DNA of 64,000 nt from Tausonia pullulans (taxonomy: Eukaryota > Basidiomycota > Tremellomycetes > Cystofilobasidiales > Mrakiaceae). Within the stretch, counting starts at the first letter, position 1, and each line of letters begins with the position of its first letter. Made by a program: the position numbers and the translations under genes. The notes under the pieces were generated by a model. That model made no database searches, was not told the origin of the DNA, and worked only from the letters and a program-made list of their open reading frames with translations. The DNA lies in assembly GCA_951802195.1 (NCBI GenBank), contig OX637629.1, forward strand, positions 1,116,001 to 1,180,000, written 5' to 3'. Of the stretch, positions 1 to 10,634 are shown in pieces.

Positions 1-222
1 CGGGTTGCAGGCGAAAAATGTTATCAAGCTTGAGGACGAAGGTCTCCGAATCTGATCTCTTGCCACTGAAGGCGTGGGGAATAGGCCCGTGGTAATCTTT
101 GACTTCGGGATGCGAGGTGATAACCTCTGTCTGTTGTTGTTGTTGTTGTCGGAGATTTTTAAGGGCGGTCCTTAGACGTTCAACTTGCTGTCTTGCAAGA
201 GCAAGTTCGGTAACGATTTGAG
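1..222 (-). mobile_element. Ty3/gypsy gag fragment
   Basis: This stretch is the near-identical reverse complement of the gag start of the intact-looking gypsy copy further on (about 10660-10880), including the CAA-rich run that codes for polyglutamine. It is a scrap of another gypsy copy. Its upstream side is replaced by the T-rich tail of the neighbouring LINE, and its other side runs off the window, so the true length of the copy is unknown. Confidence 0.85.
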
Positions 223-459
223 TTTTTTTTTGTATTTAAGTCATGAGTTATACGTAGAGAACGAGGTAACCCTATGAGAGATGGTGATTCGTAGCTAGAT
301 AGAGGGATAGCGAAAGTGAAAGTAGGGGTGGAATGAGAACAAACGATGGGTTATGGACATAGGCCCATTAGAAAAGGTAGGAAACTAAGATGACTATCAA
401 TGTCGAGCGGTGGCTATGGTCTAAAGTCTATCCATACTTCCCCGCCCCTGACCTGCTTT

Positions 460-1420
460 TCACCCGGGATCGATGGCGGCACCGAGGGCAGTACCAGCCA
501 TCTGGCCACTGCCAGCCATCCACCTCGTACTCGCCTGCCAGTGTGTCTGCCGGATCGTAGACGCGATCTTGCGGATCTCCTCGTCCATGACAGGGTCGAG
601 GGCTGCGATCTTGCTGTACCTCCGCCTCCGGACGAATCGCCATGTCCGGGCTACAAAGATGCAGTGGAAGAGGAAGACCGCCCTCGGCGGCGACGGCGTT
701 GGGCAGACGAGCATCTGGAGGGTAGGAGGAAGGGAGGGGAGTGAAGGCGAGGCACGTGCAGCAGCAGCAGCAGCAGACCAGATAGCGCGTACGACGGGAC
801 ACGGCTCGTCGAAGAGGTGGAAGAAGGACTCGACGGGGGCCGTCAGGCACAGCGCACATCGCTTGGACCTGTTGTGCGGCGTAGCGGTTCCGTCGGCGAG
901 GAATGGCGCAGCAGTATGCTTTCCTGGGTGGAGACTGTACAGCGAGAATCGGTGGGCGAAGTCGACGTCTTCGGGCGACGCTCGGGACACGGCCTTGAGC
1001 AAGCACCACCGACGCTTCCAATCGATGTTGGTAAGCGCCGGGAAGTGGTCCTGCCAGCCCTTTGGGATGATGAGGCCGCGGTTGACTAAAGTACGACTGT
1101 GTGCGCCGTGGGGCTCACGAGGGGCGTTCAGCCGGCCGAGGTTTGTGTGGATAGGGAGGAGACCCAGCCGCAACTGGCTATCGGTACCGAACGTAGACAT
1201 CCAGTGGACAGTGTTCCTCCAGCGGTTTTGATCCCAGTAGCTCGTGTCAAAGCTGATTTCTTCGAACCATGCCCGGAGGTAAGCCTGCCATCGTGCAGGG
1301 AGAGCTCTTCGGAGCATTGGGGTGGCATTCCACCAGACGGCTGGAAAGAACCATTGACCTTCCACTGGGGAAAGAAATACGCCTAACCAGCTGAAATTGG
1401 CGGGCCGGGGTCCACTGATG
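460..1420 (-). pseudogene. LINE C-terminal region with zf-RVT-like motif
   Basis: This is the continuation of the LINE coding sequence beyond the inserted short element. It encodes a basic, tryptophan-rich C-terminus with the motif CALCLTAPVESFFHLFDEPC, matching the zinc-binding motif found C-terminal to many LINE reverse transcriptases (zf-RVT). The frame differs from that of the RT part because of the insertion between them. The stretch from about 232 to 459 is the likely 3' untranslated part of the LINE and shows no coding signal. Confidence 0.75.
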
Positions 1421-1665
1421 CGAGAAGCTCGACCTATACGGAAGAGCAGAAGACCAGCCAAGGGTAGGACCGTTAGTCGGCCGGGGCGGACAAGAGGTAC
1501 GGAAGAAAGGCTGGTAGAGGATGGAGGGCAACTCGAGGGGAAAATGGAAAAGAGAGGTAGGGGGACGCGCGAGGGATCGTGCGCGGGACTCGAACGGTTC
1601 GCGGCAGAGTAGAACTACATAAAAAAGTATGAGGCTCATATGGAAGCAGGAATTGCCTGCTCTCG
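1421..1665. mobile_element. Unclassified 245-bp element (copy 1), in the LINE
   Basis: The segment begins CGAGAAGCTCGAC and ends CTGCTCTCG, giving a 5-bp terminal inverted match (CGAGA/TCTCG). It is flanked by a 5-bp direct repeat TGATG (1416-1420 and 1666-1670), and the LINE reads on either side. A near-identical copy lies in the copia element. It has no coding capacity. An AT-rich TATA-like string (ACATAAAAAAG here, TATATAAAAAAG in the other copy) lies about 45 bp from the right end. It could be a solo LTR with unusual ends or a small non-autonomous DNA element. The 5-bp duplication fits both. Confidence 0.8.
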
Positions 1666-3144
1666 TGATGAACTCTCCATCCCTGAAGATGGTGCGAGTC
1701 ATCATTCTATAAGCCCCTGGGTCGAGGCTCATGGTATGGATGATCCGCTTGCGAATACGGATCGATGCGGGAAGCTCCGGTCTGAAGAGCACATCGCCAG
1801 CCCACTGGGCGCGCGCTTTGATGAGCCGGAATCGGAGTGGCGTGAAGCCGAAGCCGCCGAGGTCTCGAGGGGTTTCCAGACGCTCCCTGCTGACGTCGTG
1901 ATGTTTCGATCGGTAGAGGGACTTGTAGGCCGTTGCCTCGAGGTCTTCCAGGATATCGTCTGGGCACGGCAGGAAGCGGTCCAGGTAGATGATCTTCGAG
2001 TAGATGTACTAGTTGATGACGTTGCATCGCGCAAGGAGAGGGAGGTCGTGCAGCGGGATGCGCGCGAGTCGAGCCTTCAGTTTGCCGATGTCATTTCTCC
2101 AGCTAGCAGGCACGTTGACCGTGCAACCGCATGGAACGCCGAGGAAGTCGAATGAAAGCGTTTGGACGCGCCATTCATGGTACATCGTAGGCGCATCCGT
2201 CCGGCATGACCCTAGAGGATACAGGAGTGATTTCTGGTAGTTTAGCTTGCTTGCTGCGGCTTTCTCGTACTCTCGGAGGCAGACCGTCGCCTCATCGACC
2301 TCCGACCAAGTCCGACACCGGATACTGAGATCGTCTGCAAAGAGGAGGACCTTCCGCTCGTGTAGAGGGGACGGATTGGCCGGTGGGAGGCGATGGCGGA
2401 GCATACATGCCAGCGGCTCCAGAAGGATGGCGAAGATCGTCGGTGCCGTGGGATCGCCCTGCCGGACACCGGACCGGATATGGATGGCTTGACCCATCCA
2501 TCCGTTGATCATGAGCCGAGCTGTCTGAGAGGTCATCGTTGAAGTGATCCACGCGGCGGCGCGCGGACCGAACCCCATGTGGCTGAGGCAGGGGCCAACA
2601 AAGTCGTGCAACACTCTGTCGTATGCCTTCTCAAAGTCGACTTGGGCGAGGACGCCAGGCAAAAGGTCTTCGTCGTCAATGGCGAGCTGGAGAGAGGAGA
2701 TGTTGCGACCCGAGTCGCGGCCAGGGAGGAAGCCTGTCTGGTCCCCGTCGATGAGGGTGTCCACGAAGGTGAGCAGGCGGCTGTTGATGGCAAGGGAGAA
2801 GATGCGAGCGTCAACGTTGATGAGCGAGATCGGACGATAGTTGGCAATCTGGTCCCGATCCTCCTTCTTCTTGAAGATCAGGTGGATATGGGCCTCGCGC
2901 TGTGAGGCGGATCGGAGGCCTGTCTCCGGAACGAGGTTCAGTAGGCTGAGGAGGATCGGGCCGACGACAGCCCAAGTAGCCTGGTAGAATTCGACGGGGA
3001 TCCTGTCACTTCCTGGTGTCTTGTTACGGTTCGATCTGAACATGGCCCGCCTGAGCTCGTCCAGTTCGAAGGGTTTCTCGAGGGTCCGACTCTGGGAGTT
3101 GTCGAGATTGTTGGTGACATATCGGAGGACATTGGCGTGCTCGG
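1666..3144 (-). pseudogene. LINE reverse transcriptase region
   Basis: Reading on the minus strand from 3144, the protein shows the LINE RT signatures in order: NKTPGSDRIPVEFY, the block PISLINVDARIFSL, AQVDFEKAYDRV, the RQGDPTAPTIFAILLEPLA block, and the catalytic FADDLSI box (the FADD form usual in LINEs rather than the YVDD/YLDD of LTR elements). The post-RT connection domain follows to the inserted short element. A TAG codon at 2009-2011 interrupts an otherwise single frame. The N-terminal part of the ORF is missing through 5' truncation. Confidence 0.88.
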
Positions 3145-3472
3145 TGTTGGTAATTGTGGTGGTGGCGCCGTGAGAGCGCCGCGCGGGGGCGCCGGACCCG
3201 TGTAGTGCTGGACCCGCGTAGCACTGGACCCGCGTCGTGCCGACCCGTGCACTGTTAGACCCGCGGAGTGCCAGACCCGCGTCAGAATATTCCTCGCCAC
3301 ATAGCTAGACTATTTAAGCCCACGCTTCTTCTCTCCTGGCAGTGACCCTTCACTTGTTCTGAAGGTTCTCTACCAGGTTCGTACCTTTCCTTACATAGCC
3401 ACCCACTGCCTATATCACTTGTTCTGAAGGTTCTCTACCAGACCGTCTCTCGTTGGCAGGCTAATCGCAACA
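3145..3472 (+). repeat. 5' LTR of copia element
   Basis: Starts TGTTGG and ends CGCAACA, matching 8207-8469. It is about 65 bp longer than the 3' LTR because a segment containing CTTGTTCTGAAGGTTCTC is present twice. A TATA-like TATTTAAG lies at 3311-3318. The U3 part holds six copies of a 16-bp motif starting GACCCGYG (3195-3285). Confidence 0.93.
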
Positions 3473-3513
3473 CGTTATCAGCACCACTTGCAACAACACG
3501 CAACACTACCGAC

Positions 3514-5448
3514 ATGTCGTCGTCATTCGCCACCGAGAAGCACCTCCGACTCTTCAAGCTCGACAAGCTCGATGGATCCAACTACCCCACCTGGTCCATC
3601 CGCATGCAGATCGCGCTCTCGGAGTGCAAGTGCAAGTCCCTCGTCTTGGGCACAGAGACGAGGCCAGTCGTCACTGCAGAAGACGCAGCAGGCTCCCTCG
3701 CCGCCTCGACATGGGACGAGAGGAACGAGTTCGCTCTCCACCGCATCCAGATGGCAGTCTCGGACGGGAACCTCATAAGGATCGCCGCGTGCGAGACAGC
3801 AAAGGAGGCATGGGATACCCTCAAGACTAGCCACAAGGTCGAAGGCACGGCAGGGAAGCTCATCGTGCAGAAGAAGCTGAGGGACCTGCGGATGGACGAA
3901 GGCTCGTCAGCGCAGGCATACATCGAGGAGTTCGAGACCCTAGTCGCAGAGGCAGAGTCTCTCAACATGGACATCATCAAGAACCCCGAACAGCTCGCCC
4001 TCCAGTTCCTCTCTGGCCTTCCCCCATCCCTCGAGACGTTCGCAGACGTCGTCTCCCTCCAGTACCAGGAATCCGAGAAGGTGCTCACCCCCAAGCTCGT
4101 CACCACCTCGCTCCTCTCCCACATCCGCACCAAGTCCTCTCGATCTGGCGGCAGTCACTCCACCGAGGACTCGGCCCTCAAGGTCGACAAGGCGACGGCA
4201 ATCTGCCACGCGTGCGGGAAGAAGGGGCACTTCAAGGCAGAGTGCTACAGCATGGTCGGCAAGCCGAAGGATCAGCAAGGGAAGGGAGGCAGAAGGGATA
4301 GGAGGAGGGAACACGGAAGAAGGAAAGAGGAGGGAGGAAGGAATGCCAGCAAGGCATCCAGCAACGCTTGGAACGCTTCGGACGCCTGGGGACTCTTGGC
4401 CGGCGAGCCATTGCCCCAGCACCGGACGAACGGAGCAAGAGCCAGACCCATTCAGTCGGCCAACTCTGTCGCCACCAACACCAACAAGACGCCGTGGATC
4501 GCAGACACCGGTTGCAGTAACCACATCACCAGCAACCGCGCGGATCTCGTCGACTTTGAGCCCTTCGTCACTGCCATCAGGGTAGCAGACAACCAGACGG
4601 TCAACACCGTTGGCAGGGGCCATATGCACGTCACCACCAGAATCAACGGCAACGAGCTCGCCTACCGGATCTCCAATGTCTACTACATCCCCCACTTTGC
4701 CAACCTGCTCTCTGTCGGCCAGCTCACCAAGCGTGGCGCCGAGGTCGTCTTCAGAGGGGACCACTGTGAGTTCAGGAAAGGTGGGAAGACGTTCATGAAG
4801 GGAGTCAGCTGGGGAAGGAATCTCTGGAAGCTCGACATCCACACCGCAGGGCGCACCGCAGGACGCACCAAGATGGGCGACACTGCAGCATACAAGCTCG
4901 ACGAGAAGGAGCAGGTCGCGATCCTCCACCGCAGACTCGGCCACGCCTCGCCGACGGCCATGAAACGCCTGGCCAAGGATCACCTTCTGCCCAACGTCAG
5001 CGAAGACGAAATCCAGCAGTTTGCCAAATAAGTCTGCGTACCTTGTCTCCAAGGGAAGCAGCACCGGTCTCCCTTCCCGACCTCTACCACCAAAGCCAAA
5101 CAGGTCCTCGATCTCGTCCACTCTGACCTCCAAGGACCCATGCCGGTCCCCTCCCACCAGAACAGGTCGTACATGATGACCATCTGGGACGATGCCACCC
5201 AGTACCACTGGTCCTTCGCCCTCGAGAGGAAGTCGGAGGCGTACCAGACGTTTGTGGACTGGAGCAAGAGGGTGGAAAAGGCAACAGGGAGGTCAGTCAA
5301 GACACTGAGGACTGACAACGGAGGAGAGTACAAGTCAAAGGCATTCCAGACGTACCTCCGCCAACACGGCATCCTCCACCAGACGACCATCCCCGACACC
5401 CCCGAGCAGAACGGCAAGGCCGAGCGAGGGAATCGGACGATCGAGGAG
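3514..5448 (+). pseudogene. Copia Gag, protease and integrase N-terminal region
   Basis: Domains in order: a UBN2-type Gag (FKLDKLDGSNYPTWSIRM near the start, then AYIEEFETL), a CCHC zinc knuckle CHACGKKGHFKAEC at about 4207, the aspartic protease site WIADTGCSNHIT at about 4495, the GAG-pre-integrase HRRLGHASPTAMKRL at about 4930, and integrase core pieces DLVHSDLQGPMP, TDNGGEYKSK and PEQNGKAERGNR. These would make virus-like-particle Gag and the processing and integration enzymes of a Ty1/copia element. The region ends at the inserted short element. Confidence 0.9.
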
Positions 5449-5453
5449 AAGAT

Positions 5454-5807
5454 CGAGAAGCTCGACCTATACGGAAGAGCAGAAGACCAGCCAAGGGTAG
5501 GACCGTTAGTCGGCCGGGGCGGACAAAAGGTACGGAAGAAAGGCTGGTAGAGGATCATTCGCATCGAGCGCACCTATACGGAAGAGCAGAAGACCAGCCA
5601 AGGGTAGGACCGTTAGTCGGCCGGGGCGGACAAAAGGTACGGAAGAAAGGCTGGTAGAGGATGGAGGGCAACTCGAGGGGGAAAAGGAAAAGAGAGGTAG
5701 GGGGACGCGCGAGGGATCGTGCGTCGGACTCGAACGTCGCGCGGCAGAGTCAAGCTATATAAAAAAGGGTATGAGGCTCATATAGGAGTAGGAACCGCCT
5801 GCTCTCG
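5454..5807. mobile_element. Unclassified short element (copy 2), in copia integrase
   Basis: Same family as 1421-1665: begins CGAGAAGCTCGACC and ends GCTCTCG, flanked by the 5-bp direct repeat AAGAT (5449-5453 and 5808-5812). It is 354 bp rather than 245 because about the first 100 bp are duplicated in tandem, separated by a 15-bp joiner (about 5556-5570). Because it lies inside the copia integrase, it moved after the copia insertion. TATATAAAAAAG is at about 5756. Confidence 0.82.
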
Positions 5808-5812
5808 AAGAT

Positions 5813-8150
5813 CACCTGCCTCCTGCATGACTCCGACACCCTCGTCAACCGGGGATCGTACTGGGCCGAGGCGATGAACTGTGCGACGTACCTCATCAAC
5901 CGCACTCCCACGTCGACCCTCGACGGCAAGACCCCCTACGAGGCACTCCACGGTGAGAAGCCTCCGCTTGCACACCTCCGCATATTCGGATCGATCGCGT
6001 ACGCCCACGACAGAACGCACAAGAAGCATCAGTCCAAGACGATCAAGTGCATCTTCCTCGGGTACGGGGAGGACGAGGGCAAGAAGGCGTATCGGCTCCA
6101 GGTCTATGGGGATGCGAACAGGAGGATCCTCTTCTCCCGCAACGTCACGTTCGACGAGAGAGCGAACGGGCCCGGGGAGGCAGAGCTGCCGCTGGCAGTT
6201 GTCGACGACAAGGGGGAGGACAAGCGGGAAGGCGAGAAGACAGGAGGAGATGACAAGATGCCACAGGAGCACAACTCGCAGGAGCACAACTCGCAGGAGC
6301 ACTACTCACAGGAGGAGCAGGAGCACGAAGCTCCCTCCGACATGGCACCGGCGCCAGCGGAACCGAGGCAGCGGCAACAGGATGTCGCACCTCCAGCGTC
6401 CAGTGGGAGGCCGCAGCGCAGCAGGCAGCCACCTGCAGAGTATTGGAAACTCCCCCAGCATCAAGCATCATCCCATCACACCGTCGAGGACCAGCCCTCT
6501 ACCTACGAGGAGTTTGCAGGGTACGTGCCTCTTGCCAAGCCGTATCACCACCCTCCACGACCTCTCCCCACTCTCCCTCCACCGACAGTCCCCAAGACCT
6601 TCCACGATGCGCTCGAGAGCCCTCATGCCGAGTACTGGAAGGCAGCCATGGACGATGAGATGGAGTCGATGGAATCGAACGGAGTCTGGGAGCTCGTCGA
6701 CGCCCCGCCGGACAGGAAGTCGGTGGGCGGCAGATGGGTCTACGCGCTGAAGAAGGACAACAACGGCCAGGTCGTCAAGTTCAAGGCCAGATGGGTAGCC
6801 AAGGGATACTCACAGAGGGAGGGCATCGACTACGAGGAGACGTACGCCCCCGTCTCCCGCATGAACACCCTCCGTATCTTCTTCGCCATCGCCGCCACCG
6901 ACAATCTCGACCTCCTCCAGGGCGACTTCAAGACTGCGTTCCTCACTGCACCCCTCGTCGAGACGGTCTACATGGACCAGCCGGAAGGGTACGAGATGAA
7001 GGGAGAGAAGAGCGGGCAGAAGCTCGTCGCTCACCTCCTCAAGGCCCTCTACGGCCTCAAGCAAGCCTCTCTCGCCTTCTACCTCCGGTCCAGCAAGTTC
7101 TTCGACACCATCGATCTCCACCACATCGAGGCAGACCACTGCCTGTACGTCGGGTGGAAGGACGGCCGACGGCGCCTCCTTGTGCAGTACGTGGATGACT
7201 TTGCGATTGCTGGGAGCAAGGACGATATCGAGGAGATCATGGAGGCGATCAAGCAGGAGTTCGTCATCGACGAACGAGGACAGCTAGACGGAGGGATGGT
7301 GCTAGGGATGGAGGTCAAGCGGGACAGAGTCAGGAAGACCATCACGCTGACCCAGCGACGCTACGCGGACGATGTCCTCGAGCGGTTCGGTCTCAGCATC
7401 GCCAAGCCAGCACGGACGCCCATGGACGAGCACAAGCAGCTTGCCATCAGCGAGGGGTCCACGTCCGAGGACATGCGGGGAGCAGACAGGTCGATGTACC
7501 TCCAAGCAGTCGGCTCGCTCATGTACCTCATGGTCTGTACACGTCCAGACCTGGCCTATTCAGTGGGAGTCGTCAGCCGGTTTAGCCACGACCCCAAGGC
7601 CATCCATTGGGCAGCCATCAAGCGCATCCTGCGCTATGTCGCTGGCACCCGCTCCCACGGACTCACGCTGGGAGGACATCCCGACTCGCCGCTCGTCGAG
7701 GTTTGGACCGACTCGGACTACGCAGGCGACCACGAAACGCGCCGCTCCACGACTGGATTCGCCATCAAGGTCTATGGCAGCACCGTCGTGTGGGTCAGTC
7801 GCAGGCAGAAGGCAATCAGCAGGTCCTCGCACGAGTCAGAGTACGTCGCTTTGTCTCAGGCCTGTCAAAACGTTGTCTGGGTCTCCAAGCTCCTGCAGCA
7901 GATCGGCTACATCGTCGACGACCCGATCCCCGTCCACGTCGACAACCAAGGGGCGATCGAGACGACGAAGAACGGCAACCACTCGGAACGGACAAAGCAC
8001 ATCGATGTCGCGTACAAGTATGGACGCGAACTCCACCAGTCAGGCACCATCTCGCTCCGCTACTGCCCGACGGACTCGATGCTCGCAGACATTCTCACCA
8101 AGCCTCTGGGCTGGGAGAAGCTGGAGAGATTCAGAGGTGGGCTCGGGGTT
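5813..8150 (+). pseudogene. Copia integrase end, reverse transcriptase and RNase H
   Basis: After the short insertion the copia coding region resumes with the integrase end (YWAEAMNCATYLINRTPT). It then has an acidic, glutamine-rich linker with a small repeat (QEHNSQEHNSQEH), the copia RT (WVYALKKDNNGQVVKFKARW, QGDFKTAFL, YGLKQASLAFY, catalytic YVDDFAIAG) and RNase H (WTDSDYAGDHETRRSTTG, SRSSHESEYVALSQA, LADILTKPLG). All the key boxes of the RT/RNase H module are visible. Confidence 0.9.
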
Positions 8151-8206
8151 GGGCTGGGTAGTGCGCAGGAAGGACTCGGCGCTGCGCTCGTCACGTCGAG
8201 TGGGAG

Positions 8207-8469
8207 TGTTGGAAATTGTGGTGGTGGCGCCGTGAGAGCGCCGCGCGGGGGCGCCGGACCCGTGTAGCGCTGGACCCGCGTAGCACTGGACCCGCGTCGT
8301 GCCGACCCGTGTACTGTTGGACCCGCGGAGTGCCAGACCCGCGTCAGAATATTCCTCGCCACATAGCTAGACTATTTAAGCCCACGCTTCTTCTCTCCTG
8401 GCAGTGAACCTTCACTTGTTCTGAAGGTTCTCTACCAGACCCTCTCTCGTTGGCAGGCTAATCGCAACA
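8207..8469 (+). repeat. 3' LTR of copia element
   Basis: A 263-bp copy of the LTR, starting TGTTGG and ending CGCAACA, with the TATA-like TATTTAAG at 8373-8380 and the same 16-bp U3 repeats (8257-8346). It differs from the 5' LTR by several substitutions and by lacking the duplicated segment, which points to an older insertion. Confidence 0.93.
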
Positions 8470-10207
8470 GCGACGGTTGAGCCAGACGAGATCACCAGCC
8501 TTGAAGATCGGAGGGGGAGGATCCTTGCCGTCTTCCCCTGGAAAGGTGGTAGGACGACGGGATTGATCAGCGAAGGTCCTGTAAGAGCGTTGGGCAGCGA
8601 GGATGTGATCTCGGATCTCGGTATGAAGAGCGCGAAGCTTGGCAACGGTGGCATCGGCGGCGGGATTGTGCGAGGTGGAGGCGGCGAGGAGGTCAGATGA
8701 CGAGAGAGGGTGGTAACCGTGGTTGGCGAAGAAAGGCGTGTGCTGGGTGGCGACCGCTAGCGAGTTGTTGAGAGCGAACTCGCAGGAGGGGAGGAGCGAG
8801 ACCCAGTCGTCTTGATGGTGGTTGCAGAAGATCCGAAGGAAGGTCTCGACGACGGCGTTAGCACGCTCGGTTTGGCCGTTGGCCGCGGGGTGAAAGGCGG
8901 TAGTGAAATGAGGGGCGGTGCCGATGAGAGAGAGGAAGGAGCGCCAGAAAGCGGAGGTGAAGGTCGATCCGCGATCCGAGGTGATGTCTGTCTGAAAACC
9001 GTGGTGCCGGACGACGTGGTCGAGGTACATCCGAGCGAGCTCGGGAGCCGCGAAGCCGGCTTCACAGTACGGGACGAGACGAACCATCTTGGTGAACCGA
9101 TCGATGAAGACTTGAATGCAGTCGAGGCCGTCGGAGGTCGGGAGCTTGACGATGCCGTCCATGGAGATCATCGTCCAAGGGCGTGTCGGTGGCGGAAGCG
9201 GTTGGAGGAGGCCGAAGGGTGCGCGCCGATTTGTCTTGTTGCGGACGCAAAGGTCGCAGCCGGAGGTGTAGGTTTGGACGAATGTATTGTCGGAGGGGAA
9301 AGTGAACGAGCGTCGAAGGAGGTCATGGGTCTTGCGAGCGCCAAGGTGCCCAGCGAGCCGAGGCTCGTGGCAGGCGCGGACGAGGTCGAGGCGTAGCTGG
9401 TGATCGTCCGGGACGAGGACGAGACCGCGCGAGAGGAGGAGGTCTGTAGGGTGGAGCTAGAGACCCTGGAGGGCCTTGGCATCGTCGGGAGAGCGAGGGC
9501 GATTCGGATGACGGAGGAGGTCAATGAGGGGGGCGAGTGATGGGTCGGCGAGTTGTGCGGTGAGGAGACGAGGAAGGAGCTTGGGGCGAGGATCGAGGTC
9601 GGGAATGGGATCCGGAGGTTCCGAATCAATAGGTTCGAAGGGCGCGGGGATGTTGCCGATAGTATCGAAGGAAGTTTGATCGGGGGGAGCTTGGTCGGGG
9701 GGGACTTGATCGAGGGGAGCGGCCGCGGCCGAAGGATGGGATCTGAGGTTGGCGGCAATGATGTACTGGTCGGGTTTGAGAAGGCGCCTGGGTGTCTGGT
9801 CCGAAGGGCGACTCCCCTCCGAAAGGTCCTGTCGCCTCGACAGGGCATCGGCGACGGTATTGCGTCCTCCAGGGCGGTAGATAACGACAAAGTTGAAGTC
9901 AGAGAGAAATTCGGCCCAGCGGGACTCACGACGGGAGAGGGCTTTGGAGGTGGTAAAGTACTGGAGCGACTCGTGATCGGTGTAGATGGTAAGAGGCGAA
10001 GAGTGCCCTTCGCAGTAGTGGCGCCACTCCTTGAGGCACTCAATGATCGCCAACATTTCCTTGTCGTGGATCTCGTAGTTGGGTTCGGCTGGGTTGAGCT
10101 TGCGCGAGTAGAAGGCGATTGGGCGGAGTGGCGAGCGAGGGGCAACAGCGCGTTGCGAGAGAACGCCGGCAACGGCGAAGTCGGATGAGTCCGTCTCGAG
10201 GACGAGG
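8470..10207 (-). pseudogene. Gypsy RNase H and integrase remnant (old copy)
   Basis: Minus-strand coding remains. RNase H/tether segment: [20 protein letters not shown] and [16 protein letters not shown] (about 10050-9820). Then comes a proline/aspartate-rich linker and an integrase core with the D,D,E residues in FIDRFTKM, TSDRGSTFTS and NGQTERAN (about 9120-8840), followed by the start of the C-terminal domain (FKAGDLVWLN). No chromodomain is visible because the copy ends at the copia LTR. Confidence 0.88.
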
Positions 10208-10565
10208 TGTCAGGATCTTACGGTTCACTACATAGGCTCTGTGCTTATGTGGCTGCAGAATCTCGCGGACCCGCCACCTCGGCTCCTCGTCTGTGTAGCA
10301 TCGCCCTTAATTGCTCAGCTTCCATTTTTAGCCTCTCTTCAGCCACACTGTCACACACTCTTTGTTTTCTCACCCTTAGTCCATAAGACACTCAGTTCAT
10401 CGTACAATTTGTTCTACACTCTGACTACCATTTGGATTCGACAAATTTGCCCAAGACATCGAAGCGAGCCTGTGTCACTGCCCGCACTTCAGTCTACTAT
10501 TCCACACACGCCCTCCCCTTAGCACCCGTCATCCTCAGCCCTTGACCCTTGGGCCAATCCTAACA
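10208..10565 (+). repeat. 5' LTR of young gypsy element
   Basis: 358 bp, starts TGTCAGGATCTTACGG and ends GGGCCAATCCTAACA. Related, more diverged LTRs recur between 16836 and 18710 in both orientations, so this is one member of a larger LTR family in this genome. Confidence 0.95.
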
Positions 10566-10634
10566 TCAGTCAGAGTCACCGTCTGTCACCCGCTCGCTCC
10601 TAGTGGTCTCCACCTCGACACTGTCCTAGCCAAC

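Larger units (their letters stand above)
223..3144 (-). mobile_element. LINE (non-LTR retrotransposon), 5'-truncated
   Basis: Minus-strand non-LTR element. The T-run at 223-231 reads as the poly(A) tail on the minus strand and abuts gypsy gag sequence, as expected for insertion by target-primed reverse transcription. The coding part holds a LINE-type reverse transcriptase and a C-terminal cysteine/histidine motif (CALC...H...C) of the zf-RVT type. No endonuclease domain is present because the sequence is cut at 3144, where a copia LTR begins. The body carries a 245-bp insertion (1421-1665) and one in-frame stop near 2009, so it is inactive. The clade (Tad-like or other) cannot be fixed by eye. 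Confidence 0.9.
3145..8469 (+). mobile_element. Ty1/copia retrotransposon with both LTRs
   Basis: Copia-type order: LTR, Gag with zinc knuckle, protease, integrase, reverse transcriptase/RNase H, LTR. The element is old and not whole: a short element is inserted in its integrase region and there is about one further break. No target-site duplication is seen: CTCGG precedes the 5' LTR and GCGAC follows the 3' LTR. The left flank is LINE and the right flank is gypsy. It is plainly copia rather than gypsy because integrase comes before RT and the active-site box is YVDD. Confidence 0.95.

Noticed and set aside
400-1461. Several long plus-strand open frames opposite the LINE
   Set aside because: They mirror the minus-strand LINE coding region and show no motif of their own; GC-rich DNA gives long chance frames.
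1421-1665. tRNA-derived SINE
   Set aside because: A partial B-box-like string (TTCGAGTCC on the minus strand) is present, but no A box at the right distance, the stem does not pair, and a T-run lies upstream. Terminal CGAGA/TCTCG and 5-bp duplications fit another class better.
10241-10522. 93-residue ORF repeated at 14503-14784
   Set aside because: Both copies lie wholly inside the two LTRs and are identical for that reason; not a gene.
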